Positions 25,542-34,467 of a DNA stretch of 64,000 bases are shown here, one piece after another. Origin of the DNA: Cylindrospermum stagnale PCC 7417 (GTDB lineage Bacteria > Cyanobacteriota > Cyanobacteriia > Cyanobacteriales > Nostocaceae); the NCBI RefSeq assembly GCF_000317535.1, contig NC_019757.1, forward strand, positions 6,526,501-6,590,500, written 5' to 3'. Under the pieces are notes generated by a model. That model was not told the DNA's origin and did no database searches. It saw nothing but the letters and a program-made list of their open reading frames with translations. The stretch's first letter is position 1. Each line of letters starts with the position of its first letter. Position numbers and translations under genes: made by a program.

Positions 25542-27986
25542 TTGATCCAATCTGAAACCTTAGAACTACTAGAATGGCCTCGCCTCTGCCAGCACCTTTC
25601 CACATTTGCGGCCACTAAATTGGGGGCGATAGCCGCACGTCAATTAAAAATACCTGAGTCTCAGGCAGAAAGCGAACAGTTGTTAGCACAAACAAAAGAA
25701 GTCTACCAACTGGAATCTCGCCTCACTCCAGGACTTTCCTTTGAGGGAATTCAAGATATCGGTGATTCCCTAGAACGGGCAGAACGCAGCGGAATTTTGA
25801 CAGGGGATGAACTGTTAGCGATCGCCACTACCCTCGCGGGTGCGAGAAATTTGCGGCGTGTGATTGACAATCAGGAAGATTTACCAATCCTGAATGAGTT
25901 AGTTGCCGATTTGCGGACTTATCCAGAACTAGAGCAAGAAATTCACCGCTGTATCGATGAACGCGCCCAAGTAACGGATCGCGCTAGCCAAAAACTCGGA
26001 GAAATTCGCCTTGATTTACGGCGATTACGCAGCCAAATTACCCAAAAGCTGCAAAATATTATCCAGGCAAAATCTGGGGCGGTTCAGGAACAACTGATTA
26101 CGCAACGAGGCGATCGCTTTGTGATCCCCGTCAAAGCACCCCAAAAAGACGCGATTCCCGGCATTGTCCACGATACCTCTACCAGTGGAGCGACGCTGTA
26201 TGTGGAACCTCACAGCGTTGTGCCCATAGGGAACCAACTGCGGCAGGTAATTAGAAAAGAACAAACCGAAGAAGAAGCAATTCGCCGCGCTTTAACAGAA
26301 CAAGTAGCAGCAGTTAAACCTGATTTAGAAAGGTTGTTAGCGATCGCTACCAGCTTGGATTTGGCAACGGCTAAATCACGTTACAGCTTCTGGATTGGCG
26401 CCAATCCCCCCCGATTTATTCAGCGCCAAGATCAGGAAATCATTAACTTGCGGCATCTGCGTCACCCTTTATTAGTGTGGCAGCAACAACACGAACAAGG
26501 ACAGCCAGTGGTGCCGGTAGACTTGTTCATCAGTCCCCAAATTCGGGTAGTGACGATTACCGGGCCCAATACTGGGGGGAAAACTGTAACTCTCAAAACC
26601 TTGGGGTTAGCTGCCTTAATGGCTAAGGTAGGTTTATTTGTCCCCGCCCGTGAACCAGTAGAAATCCCTTGGTTTGACAAGGTACTAGCAGATATTGGCG
26701 ATGAACAATCCCTACAGCAGAGTTTATCGACATTTTCTGGTCACATTCGCCGCATTAGTCGAATTTTAGAAGCATTGGGGGATAATTCATCGGTCACAGG
26801 TAATGAGGAAGACTCTGAACAATTACCCATTACCCATTACCCATTACCCATTACCAAATCCCTCGTTTTACTTGATGAAGTCGGCGCAGGCACAGATCCG
26901 GTAGAGGGTAGTGCATTAGCGATCGCCTTATTGCAATATCTCGCTAATCATGCCCAGCTAACAATCGCTACTACCCACTTCGGCGAACTGAAAGCGCTGA
27001 AATATGAAAATGAGCGGTTTGAAAACGCTTCTGTAGAATTTGATGAAAGTACTTTATCACCCACTTATCGCCTGCTGTGGGGCATTCCAGGACGTTCTAA
27101 CGCCTTGACAATTGCCCTGCGCTTGGGGTTAAAACCAGAAGTGATAGAACAGGCAAAAACCCAAGTGGGAGAAGCAACTGATGAAGTTAATTTGGTGATA
27201 GCGGGGTTAGAAGCACAACGCCGCCGCCAAGAAACTAAAGCTGCTGAAGCCCAAGATTTGTTACGACAAGCGGAAATCTTATATAAAGAAGTATCCGCCA
27301 AAGCCGCAGACTTGCAGGAACGGGAAAAAGCGCTACGGGTTTCTCAAGAAGTAGCAGTACAACAAGCGATCGCCAGTGCCAAAAGTGAAATCGCCCAAGT
27401 GATTCGCCGTTTGCAGCAAGGAACACCCACAGCCCAAGAAGCCCAGCAAGCAACCAACGCTTTAAATCAAATTGCCCAAAAGTCTCAACCTGCACCGCCA
27501 CCCAAAGCAAAAATTGCGTTTATGCCCAAAGTAGGCGATCGCATCCGCATTCCTAAATTAGGACAAACAGCAGAAGTGTTAACCGCCCCCGATGAAGATG
27601 GGGAATTAACCGTCCGCTTTGGAATCATGAAAATGATGGTGCAATTGGCAGACGTAGAGTCTCTAGATGGTCAAAAAGCCGAACCAGTCGTCAAACCCAA
27701 ACCAGCCCCAGCAGCAGTAATTGCACCACCGCCACCAGCCCCAGCCATTCGCACCTCCCAAAATACCATCGATTTGCGCGGAAAACGGGTAGCTGATGCC
27801 GAATATATGTTAGACAAAGCCATTTCGGAAGCTGCCGGCCCCGTATGGATTATTCATGGGTATGGTACTGGTAAACTGCGGCAAGGTGTTCACGCCTTTT
27901 TGCAACAGCACCCCAGAGTTAATCATTACGAAGCAGCAGAACGAACAGATGGCGGCAGTGGAGTTACTATCGCCTATGTTCAATAA
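25542..27986 (+). CDS. mutS2: Endonuclease MutS2
   Basis: An 814-residue MutS2, which acts on branched DNA or collided ribosomes. Order: lever and clamp helices (1-300), Walker A GPNTGGKT (about 340), Walker B LVLLDEVGAGTDP (about 441), long coiled coil (about 525-640), KOW-like region and C-terminal Smr nuclease domain from about 740 (IDLRGKRVADAEYML, then WIIHGYGTGKLRQGV). The start is TTG. Between the Walker motifs there is an extra stretch of about 28 residues, including PITHYPLPIT, encoded by an in-frame heptamer repeat (26820-26857). The frame is kept, so the protein is probably still made. Confidence 0.95.
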   Translation: MIQSETLELLEWPRLCQHLSTFAATKLGAIAARQLKIPESQAESEQLLAQTKEVYQLESRLTPGLSFEGIQDIGDSLERAERSGILTGDELLAIATTLAGARNLRRVIDNQEDLPILNELVADLRTYPELEQEIHRCIDERAQVTDRASQKLGEIRLDLRRLRSQITQKLQNIIQAKSGAVQEQLITQRGDRFVIPVKAPQKDAIPGIVHDTSTSGATLYVEPHSVVPIGNQLRQVIRKEQTEEEAIRRALTEQVAAVKPDLERLLAIATSLDLATAKSRYSFWIGANPPRFIQRQDQEIINLRHLRHPLLVWQQQHEQGQPVVPVDLFISPQIRVVTITGPNTGGKTVTLKTLGLAALMAKVGLFVPAREPVEIPWFDKVLADIGDEQSLQQSLSTFSGHIRRISRILEALGDNSSVTGNEEDSEQLPITHYPLPITKSLVLLDEVGAGTDPVEGSALAIALLQYLANHAQLTIATTHFGELKALKYENERFENASVEFDESTLSPTYRLLWGIPGRSNALTIALRLGLKPEVIEQAKTQVGEATDEVNLVIAGLEAQRRRQETKAAEAQDLLRQAEILYKEVSAKAADLQEREKALRVSQEVAVQQAIASAKSEIAQVIRRLQQGTPTAQEAQQATNALNQIAQKSQPAPPPKAKIAFMPKVGDRIRIPKLGQTAEVLTAPDEDGELTVRFGIMKMMVQLADVESLDGQKAEPVVKPKPAPAAVIAPPPPAPAIRTSQNTIDLRGKRVADAEYMLDKAISEAAGPVWIIHGYGTGKLRQGVHAFLQQHPRVNHYEAAERTDGGSGVTIAYVQ
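26820..26857. repeat. STRR array inside mutS2
   Basis: Five units of ATTACCC in tandem within the ATPase domain coding region, read in frame as alternating Pro-Ile-Thr and His-Tyr-Pro-Leu. Confidence 0.9.
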
Positions 27987-28450
27987 AGCGGAAATAAATG
28001 TAACAAATGAAGGCTGTTGATTGTTAATTACTAATTACTAATTGCCTGATCATAATTAGCAATTAGTAATTACAGGACTTACGCAAATGCTTTCTTGTCA
28101 TCCTCAGTGAAATGCAGTGTAGCTTAGAAAACACGGTTCTTATGCCTGGGATAAAGCTACATTTAAAATGACAAAATTACGTTGAGATGCGATTTCTAAA
28201 TGAGCAATTAGCAATCTGATTTATGTTTATTTATACGACTGTACTTAGCTGGTAACTAACACTAGCTATAACTCTGATGCAGTGATGAAATTTCTGCTTT
28301 GTGGAAGATAATTTTTCATTTAGAGTAAAACAAAGACAACTGCTGTTAATCAAATTGATTCCCCACAAAATCCGAGGAAACTAACCTATCTGCTGGAGAG
28401 TCTGGTTTCAAAATGGGTAACAGCAACAGCCTCTATCAGCCTGATCACCT
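27987..28450. other. Repeat-bearing intergenic region
   Basis: 464 bases without a gene. It holds an inverted heptamer array (28023-28073, TAATTAC units against AATTAGTAATTA) and then AGGACTTACGC at 28074-28084, the same sequence that forms the terminal repeats of the element at 60533-60747; only one end is present here. The rest probably contains the promoter of the next gene. Confidence 0.6.
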
Positions 28451-29062
28451 ATGCTAAAAGTTATGCACTCGGCCGCCAATTCAGCCACGCCAAATTCCCA
28501 GTGGGAGGACTTAAACAAGCTTCCAGACCCAAACTCAGTTCATTGGGACAACATCAAAACCCAGTTAGACTTGGTGCTATTGGCGCTAGAAACTTTAACT
28601 GGCATTGGTTCTGAGGCGATGCTCACAGCGGCAACTAATCTGAATTTAGAGTCGAAAGTGCCAGATCGCGTAGCTTTATGGCGACTGCGTCAGTCAAATC
28701 CCCTACGCAAAGGTCAAGGAGGGCGAAAAAAGCTCGATGTAGAAGAAGCGCGATCGCTAGTTCTCATCACCTGCTACCTCGCCAAACAGCACCAGGAATT
28801 GATTCGCCGTGCTGTTGGTCTATTAGAACAAACGGCCCAGAACAACCGGGAACCTCATCAGACCGCTTTACTTGGAGACTATATGGATGCATTCTGCAAC
28901 ACCTACCAAGAGCGGATGGAAGAGGACGAGAAAATCTCGACTGATTTACTCGGTCACCTGGCACTAAAACTGCTGGTAGATTTACTCTTTTATAGTGCTT
29001 CTGGTGGACACCGCCGTCTGTGGCTAGCACTAATAGACCGTTCCACAAAATTTGAGATTTGA
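28451..29062 (+). CDS. DUF3038 domain protein
   Basis: A 203-residue helical protein of the cyanobacterial DUF3038 family, recognised from LDLVLLALETLTGIGSEAML and the basic motif RLRQSNPLRKGQGGRKKLD. An in-frame ATG at 28463 (MHSAANS) is an alternative start. It is followed closely by a DUF4335 gene, a conserved cyanobacterial pair of unknown role. Confidence 0.8.
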   Translation: MLKVMHSAANSATPNSQWEDLNKLPDPNSVHWDNIKTQLDLVLLALETLTGIGSEAMLTAATNLNLESKVPDRVALWRLRQSNPLRKGQGGRKKLDVEEARSLVLITCYLAKQHQELIRRAVGLLEQTAQNNREPHQTALLGDYMDAFCNTYQERMEEDEKISTDLLGHLALKLLVDLLFYSASGGHRRLWLALIDRSTKFEI

Positions 29063-29123
29063 GATTTGAGATTTAAGATTTCTCATCCAAAATCCACAAT
29101 CCAAAATCCACAATTCCAAATCG
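29053..29123. repeat. STRR heptamer array
   Basis: GAGATTT units then CCAAAAT/CCACAAT units between the DUF3038 and DUF4335 genes; it produces a false in-frame extension of the second gene. Confidence 0.8.
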
Positions 29124-29143
29124 TCTCCATCGCTATTCCTGTC

Positions 29144-30757
29144 ATGCCACGATCAAATTCTGTTATACGTCGCTACACGCCCCCCACTTGCACGCTAGAA
29201 GTATCAGCCCAAAGCTCACCTTTGTCCCGTTGGATGGGGAAAACTGTCCTCAAACAGCTAAGTTTTGAACTACGCTTTGATGATCCGCGACTACCAGAAG
29301 AACAGAGGGTTACAATTCGGGGCGATCGCGACCAACTTGAAGCTTTGTGTGATGCGGTAACAAGTTACGTACAGGAATTACTCCAACAGTCCCCCGAAAA
29401 CTTTTGGGTCAGCTTCTCAGGAATCCAAGAGTCAAGCCAAGTATCTGATCAGCCAGAGTCACCAGAAGATTCTTCCCCGACTTTACTGTCGGCTAAGAGA
29501 TTAGATCCTCTTTCCTCACAAAAAACCGGGGCATATATTTATTTAGAACCGAGCAGTTATTTCACACATAACCTATTTTTTGCTTCCCTCGCTTCGAGAC
29601 GCCTGGCGATCGCTAACCAGACATCTGTCCCTCTAATTGAACTTACTCTGCTGCAACTTTTTGATTTGGCTACCGCCTTAGATGAATACTCAACTGACGT
29701 CATGGCCCTACCAAATCTCAATACCCGTAGTTACAGTCAAAGCTTACCTACTTGGGCACCTGTTGCCGCAGTGCTGGTATTATCTGTGGGTTTAACACCA
29801 TTAACCTGGCAATATGCTAATCAGATCCGGCAAAATCAGCAGCAGACAGCCAAAACAGCAGAACCAGAAGCGGCAAAAATTGCTTCCCAACCAACAAATG
29901 CAAACAGCTTCCCCACACCTCAACCAGGAATCACCCCCACAGATAATTTGCGATCGCTGCCACTTTTAGGTTCCACTCCGCCACCTCCCACTACCAGTTT
30001 GCCGGCAGCACCCCTAACATTTCCAAATTCCACCTTCCCCGCTAAAGTATCTCCTCAAGATTCACTGACTATCCCTCAGGCTGAAAATCCCACCAATCCA
30101 AAGTTGGCAGCACCCGCCACAAAATCAAATTCGCCAATCGCCTTTCAACAAAATTCCCAGCAGAACCGCACAGCATTAAACCCCCAAACAGAAATTGCTC
30201 TCTCTGCACCTCCAAATTTGCGGAATAGCAAAGGCAACAGCGCGCCCCCAATACCCACAATCCCTGCTTCTATTGCCACCATACCTAATGCTCCTCGTGG
30301 TAATATCCCCAGCACAAACTACTCCCCACTAGACCCACAACAGCAAGAGGGAGGAATCAATTCCCCCACAACTGCCTCTTCAGTGGCAGGTGATGATAAT
30401 TTATTAGCCCAAAGATTGAGAACAGTCAGCAAAAAGCCGATATCAACAGAAGTTGCCACTGATAGCACATTGTTTGACACCCCTCAGCTGGTAGAAGCTA
30501 GAGAATACTTGAAAAAGCGTTGGCAGCCACCAGCTGGATTATCGCAAACACTAGAGTATAGTTTGATGCTGGATATTGATGGCTCAGTTGAACGAATTTT
30601 GCCTTTGAATCAGGCAGCAAGACAATATGTAGACAGCGCCGGCATACCTGATATTGGTCAACCCTTCGTTTCCACCAATAAATACGGGCAAAATGTCAGA
30701 ATTCGAGTTGTTCTCAGTCCCGATGGCAAGGTACAGATTTTTTCAGAGTCCCAATAG
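29144..30757 (+). CDS. DUF4335 domain protein
   Basis: A 537-residue protein of the cyanobacterial DUF4335 family. The N-terminal domain (1-185) begins MPRSNSVIRRYTPPTCTLEV; a single membrane segment lies at about 205-222 (WAPVAAVLVLSVGLTPLTW); then comes a long Pro/Asn/Gln/Ser-rich disordered region (230-450) and a C-terminal globular TonB-like part (EYLKKRWQPPAGLSQTLEYS, ending VLSPDGKVQIFSES). The upstream in-frame extension from 29066 only translates repeat DNA, so 29144 is chosen. Role unknown; the pairing with DUF3038 suggests a shared envelope function. Confidence 0.8.
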   Translation: MPRSNSVIRRYTPPTCTLEVSAQSSPLSRWMGKTVLKQLSFELRFDDPRLPEEQRVTIRGDRDQLEALCDAVTSYVQELLQQSPENFWVSFSGIQESSQVSDQPESPEDSSPTLLSAKRLDPLSSQKTGAYIYLEPSSYFTHNLFFASLASRRLAIANQTSVPLIELTLLQLFDLATALDEYSTDVMALPNLNTRSYSQSLPTWAPVAAVLVLSVGLTPLTWQYANQIRQNQQQTAKTAEPEAAKIASQPTNANSFPTPQPGITPTDNLRSLPLLGSTPPPPTTSLPAAPLTFPNSTFPAKVSPQDSLTIPQAENPTNPKLAAPATKSNSPIAFQQNSQQNRTALNPQTEIALSAPPNLRNSKGNSAPPIPTIPASIATIPNAPRGNIPSTNYSPLDPQQQEGGINSPTTASSVAGDDNLLAQRLRTVSKKPISTEVATDSTLFDTPQLVEAREYLKKRWQPPAGLSQTLEYSLMLDIDGSVERILPLNQAARQYVDSAGIPDIGQPFVSTNKYGQNVRIRVVLSPDGKVQIFSESQ

Positions 30758-30943
30758 TTAAAAACATCCCTTTGAGACCACTTGCAAAACTGGTACAGAG
30801 TGTGTACCAGTAGTTGCTTGATCTAATTGCTTTTGAGCCGGTCTTTTTGAGTCCAGTTGCCGAAGTGGAAATATTACCGTTTCCATGCAGTGTATTTATC
30901 AATACAATTAGATTTAAATCGAGGAAGCGTCAAGGTCGGTAAT

Positions 30944-31228
30944 ATGCAAACGATTGGGACTCAAAAAGATAGCCCGGCTTGGATTATTCAAACATGGGCA
31001 GCTTTTATCTTGTCTATTTCAATGACTACCTTCGGCATTGTTAACTTGCCTGTAGATAACTGGATAAAAGGCTTTATGGGTATGGGTTTGGCTTTTTCTA
31101 CTGGCTCAACCTTTACTTTGGCAAAAGCGACTAGAGACTTGCATGAAACTAGAAGATTAACGAATAGAATCGACGAGGCAAAAGTAGAGAAGTTACTTTC
31201 ACAGCAAGATCCTTTAAATTTAAAATAA
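30944..31228 (+). CDS. YiaA/YiaB-like inner membrane protein
   Basis: A 94-residue protein with two membrane helices (about 13-33 and 42-62) matching the YiaA/B pattern TWAAFILSISMTTFGIVNLP and KGFMGMGLAFSTGSTFTLAK. The ATG at 30944 is preferred over an in-frame ATG at 30857, which would add a non-conserved basic leader. Function unknown in the family. Confidence 0.75.
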   Translation: MQTIGTQKDSPAWIIQTWAAFILSISMTTFGIVNLPVDNWIKGFMGMGLAFSTGSTFTLAKATRDLHETRRLTNRIDEAKVEKLLSQQDPLNLK

Positions 31229-31339
31229 AGGCATTTATTGCCATCCTAGCTGAGTTGTGGAAATTAATTTTTTGAACTAACCGCAAACAGAGAAAAGAAA
31301 AAATTTCAAGAATGAGTCAGCAGCCAGGATACTTGCCAA

Positions 31340-31379
31340 TTTTGCATTTAAAACAAAAGCGCTGGTTCTTCCAGCGCTT
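31340..31379 (-). terminator. Terminator of the ferredoxin operon
   Basis: AAGCGCTGG (31357-31365)/CCAGCGCTT (31371-31379) perfect stem; on the minus strand it is followed by TTGTTTTAAA. It lies 28 bases past the ferredoxin stop and also faces the convergent YiaA-like gene. Confidence 0.8.
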
Positions 31380-31406
31380 GATTATCTAAATTGAAATTTT
31401 TGTTAT

Positions 31407-31868
31407 TTAATAACGAGATTTTTTGGTTTTTAACTTTTGTTTTTTACGTCGTCGTTCGCTAGCAGCTACCGCGTGTTCCACGGGATAACCCACCACAGGA
31501 ATTACCTGATATTCTCGCTCTTCTTCTAAGTTTTTCAGTTCGGTGTAATCCAGCCAGTGGATGCAATCAACTGGACAAGTGTCAATTGCTTCTTGAATTA
31601 TCTCTTCGGAATCCCCATCTTGGCGAACCACACGCGATCGCCCATAATCTGGTTCAATGTAAAAGGTGTTACGAGCAACATGGGCGCAGTGTTTACAGCC
31701 AATACAGGTGATTTCATCAACATAAACACCTTTTTGCCGTTGCACACCGCCCAATTCCGGCTCAAAACCCGAACGTTCTGGCGCATCTCTTAAAAAACCG
31801 CCTAACTCTGGTTCTAAACCGGAACGATTGTCTTCTTGTTCTTCCGATGACGGCAGAAAATCGGACAT
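31407..31868 (-). CDS. Ferredoxin-like [4Fe-4S] protein
   Basis: A 153-residue single-cluster ferredoxin. The ligands are CIGCKHC and TCPVDC: three cysteines of the first motif plus the Cys-Pro of the second give one [4Fe-4S] cluster, with the usual fourth position of the first motif replaced. A Glu/Gly-rich leader contains the repeated phrase PELGG, and the tail is Lys/Arg-rich. The ATG at 31868 overlaps the stop of the DUF1257 gene (TAATG); an in-frame ATG at 31880 would begin inside that gene. The DUF2997-DUF1257-ferredoxin order is conserved in cyanobacteria, suggesting a shared redox or folding task. Confidence 0.85.
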   Translation of the reverse strand: MSDFLPSSEEQEDNRSGLEPELGGFLRDAPERSGFEPELGGVQRQKGVYVDEITCIGCKHCAHVARNTFYIEPDYGRSRVVRQDGDSEEIIQEAIDTCPVDCIHWLDYTELKNLEEEREYQVIPVVGYPVEHAVAASERRRKKQKLKTKKSRY

Positions 31869-32254
31869 TAAGCACTCCAACGTTGTACTACTAGGCGAAT
31901 TGAACCATCTTCCTGTTGCTTCTGTTCAGCGACTTGAAAGCCCACACGAGCAGTTTCTTTCACAACTGTTTGGTAAGCATAGCGCTGAGTTACCTGGCGC
32001 AAAAATCCATCTACAGATAGGTTTTGCTGCCAATATTGTAAATCAGCCACTAGTTCATATTCCTTTCCATTCCATCTAAAGCCGATGTCGTAGCCATTTT
32101 CCTGCTCAATGGTAACTTCAGCAGGATGGGTTTGGCCACGATAGCCGCGTACTTCGCGTGTTCCCGGTTTCCAGTCTACGCCCAATTCGGTGAGCGCATC
32201 TTTTAAGGAGTCAAGGTTACGGATTTGAGTTTTGATTTGGCTAAAGTGTGACAT
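31868..32254 (-). CDS. DUF1257 (Ycf35-like) protein
   Basis: A 128-residue protein of the DUF1257/Ycf35 family, also encoded in red algal plastids. Characteristic segments are MSHFSQIKTQIRNLDSLKDA, the DIGFRWNGKEYELVADLQYW core and VTQRYAY. Function is not established. It is the middle gene of a three-gene minus-strand operon and is coupled to the ferredoxin by a one-base overlap. Confidence 0.85.
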   Translation of the reverse strand: MSHFSQIKTQIRNLDSLKDALTELGVDWKPGTREVRGYRGQTHPAEVTIEQENGYDIGFRWNGKEYELVADLQYWQQNLSVDGFLRQVTQRYAYQTVVKETARVGFQVAEQKQQEDGSIRLVVQRWSA

Positions 32255-32293
32255 GGTGGTTTTGGATCAATGACGATAAAGTATTTTGAAAAC

Positions 32294-32503
32294 TTACCAA
32301 TCGCTGTAAGTGCTTTGCGTATTCGCCAAGCCAGATTGCTGCACCTCGGTGGCAAAGAATTCTGATGTTGGTTCATGATTCAGTACAACTCCTAGCTGTG
32401 CCTCAATTGCTGCTGTAACTTCAGCGCAAGAATTGCCCACAATGCCAGTAACTGTTTCTTGTACCCGACCATCTGGATAAATTATGAATTCTAATGTCTC
32501 CAT
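32294..32503 (-). CDS. DUF2997 family protein
   Basis: A 69-residue protein that fits DUF2997: a beta strand LEFIIYPDGRVQETVTGI, then GNSCAEVTAAIEAQLG. First gene of the operon with DUF1257 and ferredoxin, 39 bases upstream of DUF1257. Function unknown. Confidence 0.8.
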   Translation of the reverse strand: METLEFIIYPDGRVQETVTGIVGNSCAEVTAAIEAQLGVVLNHEPTSEFFATEVQQSGLANTQSTYSDW

Positions 32504-32917
32504 GCTCTTCGCCCACCCCGATAGTACGTCTGAACTGCACTGTCCTAGCAGAAGGCTAAAAATATAGCCGTCGGAACATTTTTACTTAGATACAAACTTG
32601 CCATTTGTTAACTAATGTTCCATCTCTCAAAATATATATTTCAGAATCTTTACAAAGCTTATTAATTTTATTAGCTGGCACTTCTATCTTTAGTTAGTTT
32701 CTCTTAACCTAATCGATTAGTCAAGCTGAAACTGGTTTAGGGCACTCAGTTGTAAAAACTCTTAAAAATTAGGCTTGCTGGCAGCGGAGTGAGGGATAAA
32801 AGATTAAAAAATCCTAAAGTTTATTGAAAATATTTATCATTATGATTGGTTTCACCCGATGGTTGCAAGGGTTCCCCACAGAGAAAAGGCTTTAGGTTCC
32901 GGGGCTAAAATATAGAC
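32504..32917. other. Intergenic region
   Basis: About 410 bases with no gene, between the operon promoter side and the end of the M28 peptidase gene, which is read toward it. I see no repeats or strong hairpin; the left 100 bases should hold the operon promoter. Confidence 0.45.
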
Positions 32918-33958
32918 TTACTCAGCTAAATCAGAGATCACCTTTGCCAAACCAGTCACGACTCGTGCCAACTTCTGGAAATCAATTTTATCAAGAGTAT
33001 CTTGTTCGGTGTGGTAATACGGAAAGCGAAAAGGGGCTGTATCTGTAACCATAATTGCTTTGTAGCCCTGTTGCCAAAAAGACCATTGATCTGACCAACC
33101 GACGCCAGGAATCCAGCTAGGTAAAGATGATCCTTCAGAAGGAAACTGGACATGACGCCGAAAAGAAGCGATCGCATTTCGCACCAAGTCGCCAGAGTTA
33201 ATATTCCCCACAAAACCGATGAAATTACCCTGATTAGGATAAAATAATCCGACAGGAAAAGGATATTTTTGACTATCTACCCCATCAGAAAAATATCCCA
33301 TCGTTTCCAGACTCAACATTGCCACAACCTTCTCATTGCGCTGGTGCAACTGTTTGGCATATACCAAACTGCCCATTTCGTCTGTCCAGAAGAAAGGCGG
33401 CTCTTCATTGGTAAACTCAACAAAGCGAATCGTGCGAGTAGTTTTCTTATTTGCAAACATCCGTGCAAGTTCCAGCGTCGCCACTGCACCTGTAGCATTA
33501 TCGTTGGCACCGGGGCTGAAAAATGCCGAATCATAATGACCACCAACCACAACTATTTCGTCGGGTTTGCCGATTCCCCTGTGTTCAGCTTCTATGTTGT
33601 AGTAAAGCTTGTCATCTATTTTGTAATCTTGCTGTTTCACTTCATAACCTGCTTGAGTCAAGGCAGTTGCCAAAAAGTTTTTTGCACTATTCAGTTGTTC
33701 ATATTGACTATAGTTGCGGATACCAATATCAACCGCCAGCTTTTTCACATCTAGTTGTAGCGATTTCTGACGCGCAATTTCTTCTGGTTGCAGCGGTGGA
33801 AGTTGCCCTTTGTAACTTTGTTCAGGCATCCAAAACATCATCAACCACGCCCAGATACCCAAAACCAGCAAAATAGCAAAAAGCCCAGCCAAGCGAGTCA
33901 AGGCAGATTTATTGATGATTTGGATTTTGGATCTACTCTTGCTAGAAGATTTCCGCAT
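32918..33958 (-). CDS. M28 family zinc aminopeptidase, membrane anchored
   Basis: A 346-residue peptidase with a basic leader and one membrane helix (about 24-44), leaving the catalytic domain outside the cytoplasm. The M28 zinc ligands and catalytic acids are visible: GGHYDSAF (His141, Asp143), GANDNATG (Asp153), FTNEEPP (Glu185, Glu186), a later Asp in VTDTAPFRFP and a final His in YYHTEQD. The set is complete, so it should be active. Substrate unknown; relatives remove N-terminal residues from peptides. Confidence 0.88.
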   Translation of the reverse strand: MRKSSSKSRSKIQIINKSALTRLAGLFAILLVLGIWAWLMMFWMPEQSYKGQLPPLQPEEIARQKSLQLDVKKLAVDIGIRNYSQYEQLNSAKNFLATALTQAGYEVKQQDYKIDDKLYYNIEAEHRGIGKPDEIVVVGGHYDSAFFSPGANDNATGAVATLELARMFANKKTTRTIRFVEFTNEEPPFFWTDEMGSLVYAKQLHQRNEKVVAMLSLETMGYFSDGVDSQKYPFPVGLFYPNQGNFIGFVGNINSGDLVRNAIASFRRHVQFPSEGSSLPSWIPGVGWSDQWSFWQQGYKAIMVTDTAPFRFPYYHTEQDTLDKIDFQKLARVVTGLAKVISDLAE

Positions 33959-34150
33959 TAACTATTACCTCTCCTGCTGATAGTCTTAAAGTATGCCAAC
34001 AATTTTAAGCCCGCCTCAGATAAATTCTGAGTCTAATAGCGAAAGTCGTCTTTAGACAACTAAAATAAATTTCTAGTTCGTTAAAACGGAATGAAAGTTA
34101 TTAGCCCTAAACTATGGCTAACGCCACGCTTCGCTATCAGTTCTGGGCGG

Positions 34151-34193
34151 GTTATCAAAAGCAGGTATCCTTTATCGTAACCAATCTGATCGC
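34151..34193. repeat. Direct repeat, copy 1
   Basis: A 43-base sequence (core GCAGGTATCCTTTATCGTAA) that recurs at 35281-35324 with one substitution and one indel. The two copies bracket the DUF433/DUF5615 and VapBC modules. Confidence 0.75.
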
Positions 34194-34247
34194 ACTTACT
34201 CCCACTTATAGCTAAACTATGAATATAACCTGAAAATATCAAACGCT

Positions 34248-34466
34248 ATGTCTAGCTATTCCTCAGTTATAAGTGTGTCTCCTGAAATCATGAGTGGTAC
34301 TCCTATTTTTACTGGAACAAGAGTTCCTGCACAAACACTTTTAGATTATTTGAAAGCGGGAGATTCAATAGATGATTTTTTAGATGGTTTTCCCACTGTC
34401 AGTAGAGAGCAAGTAATTACATTTCTAGAGGAAGCGGGAAAACAGCTAATTAGTCAGGTAGCCTAG
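34248..34466 (+). CDS. DUF433 antitoxin
   Basis: A 72-residue DUF433 protein, the usual antitoxin partner of DUF5615 PIN-like toxins. Seen: the motif SGTPIFTGTRVPAQTLLDYL and the C-terminal REQVITFLEEA helix. Its stop is one base before the start of the toxin gene, as in intact modules. The toxin is split by a MITE, so this antitoxin is now effectively alone. Confidence 0.9.
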   Translation: MSSYSSVISVSPEIMSGTPIFTGTRVPAQTLLDYLKAGDSIDDFLDGFPTVSREQVITFLEEAGKQLISQVA

Positions 34467-34467
34467 C

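Noticed and set aside
29066-29143. N-terminal extension of the DUF4335 protein
   Set aside because: The extension is encoded by heptamer repeats; the family starts at MPRSNSVIRR.
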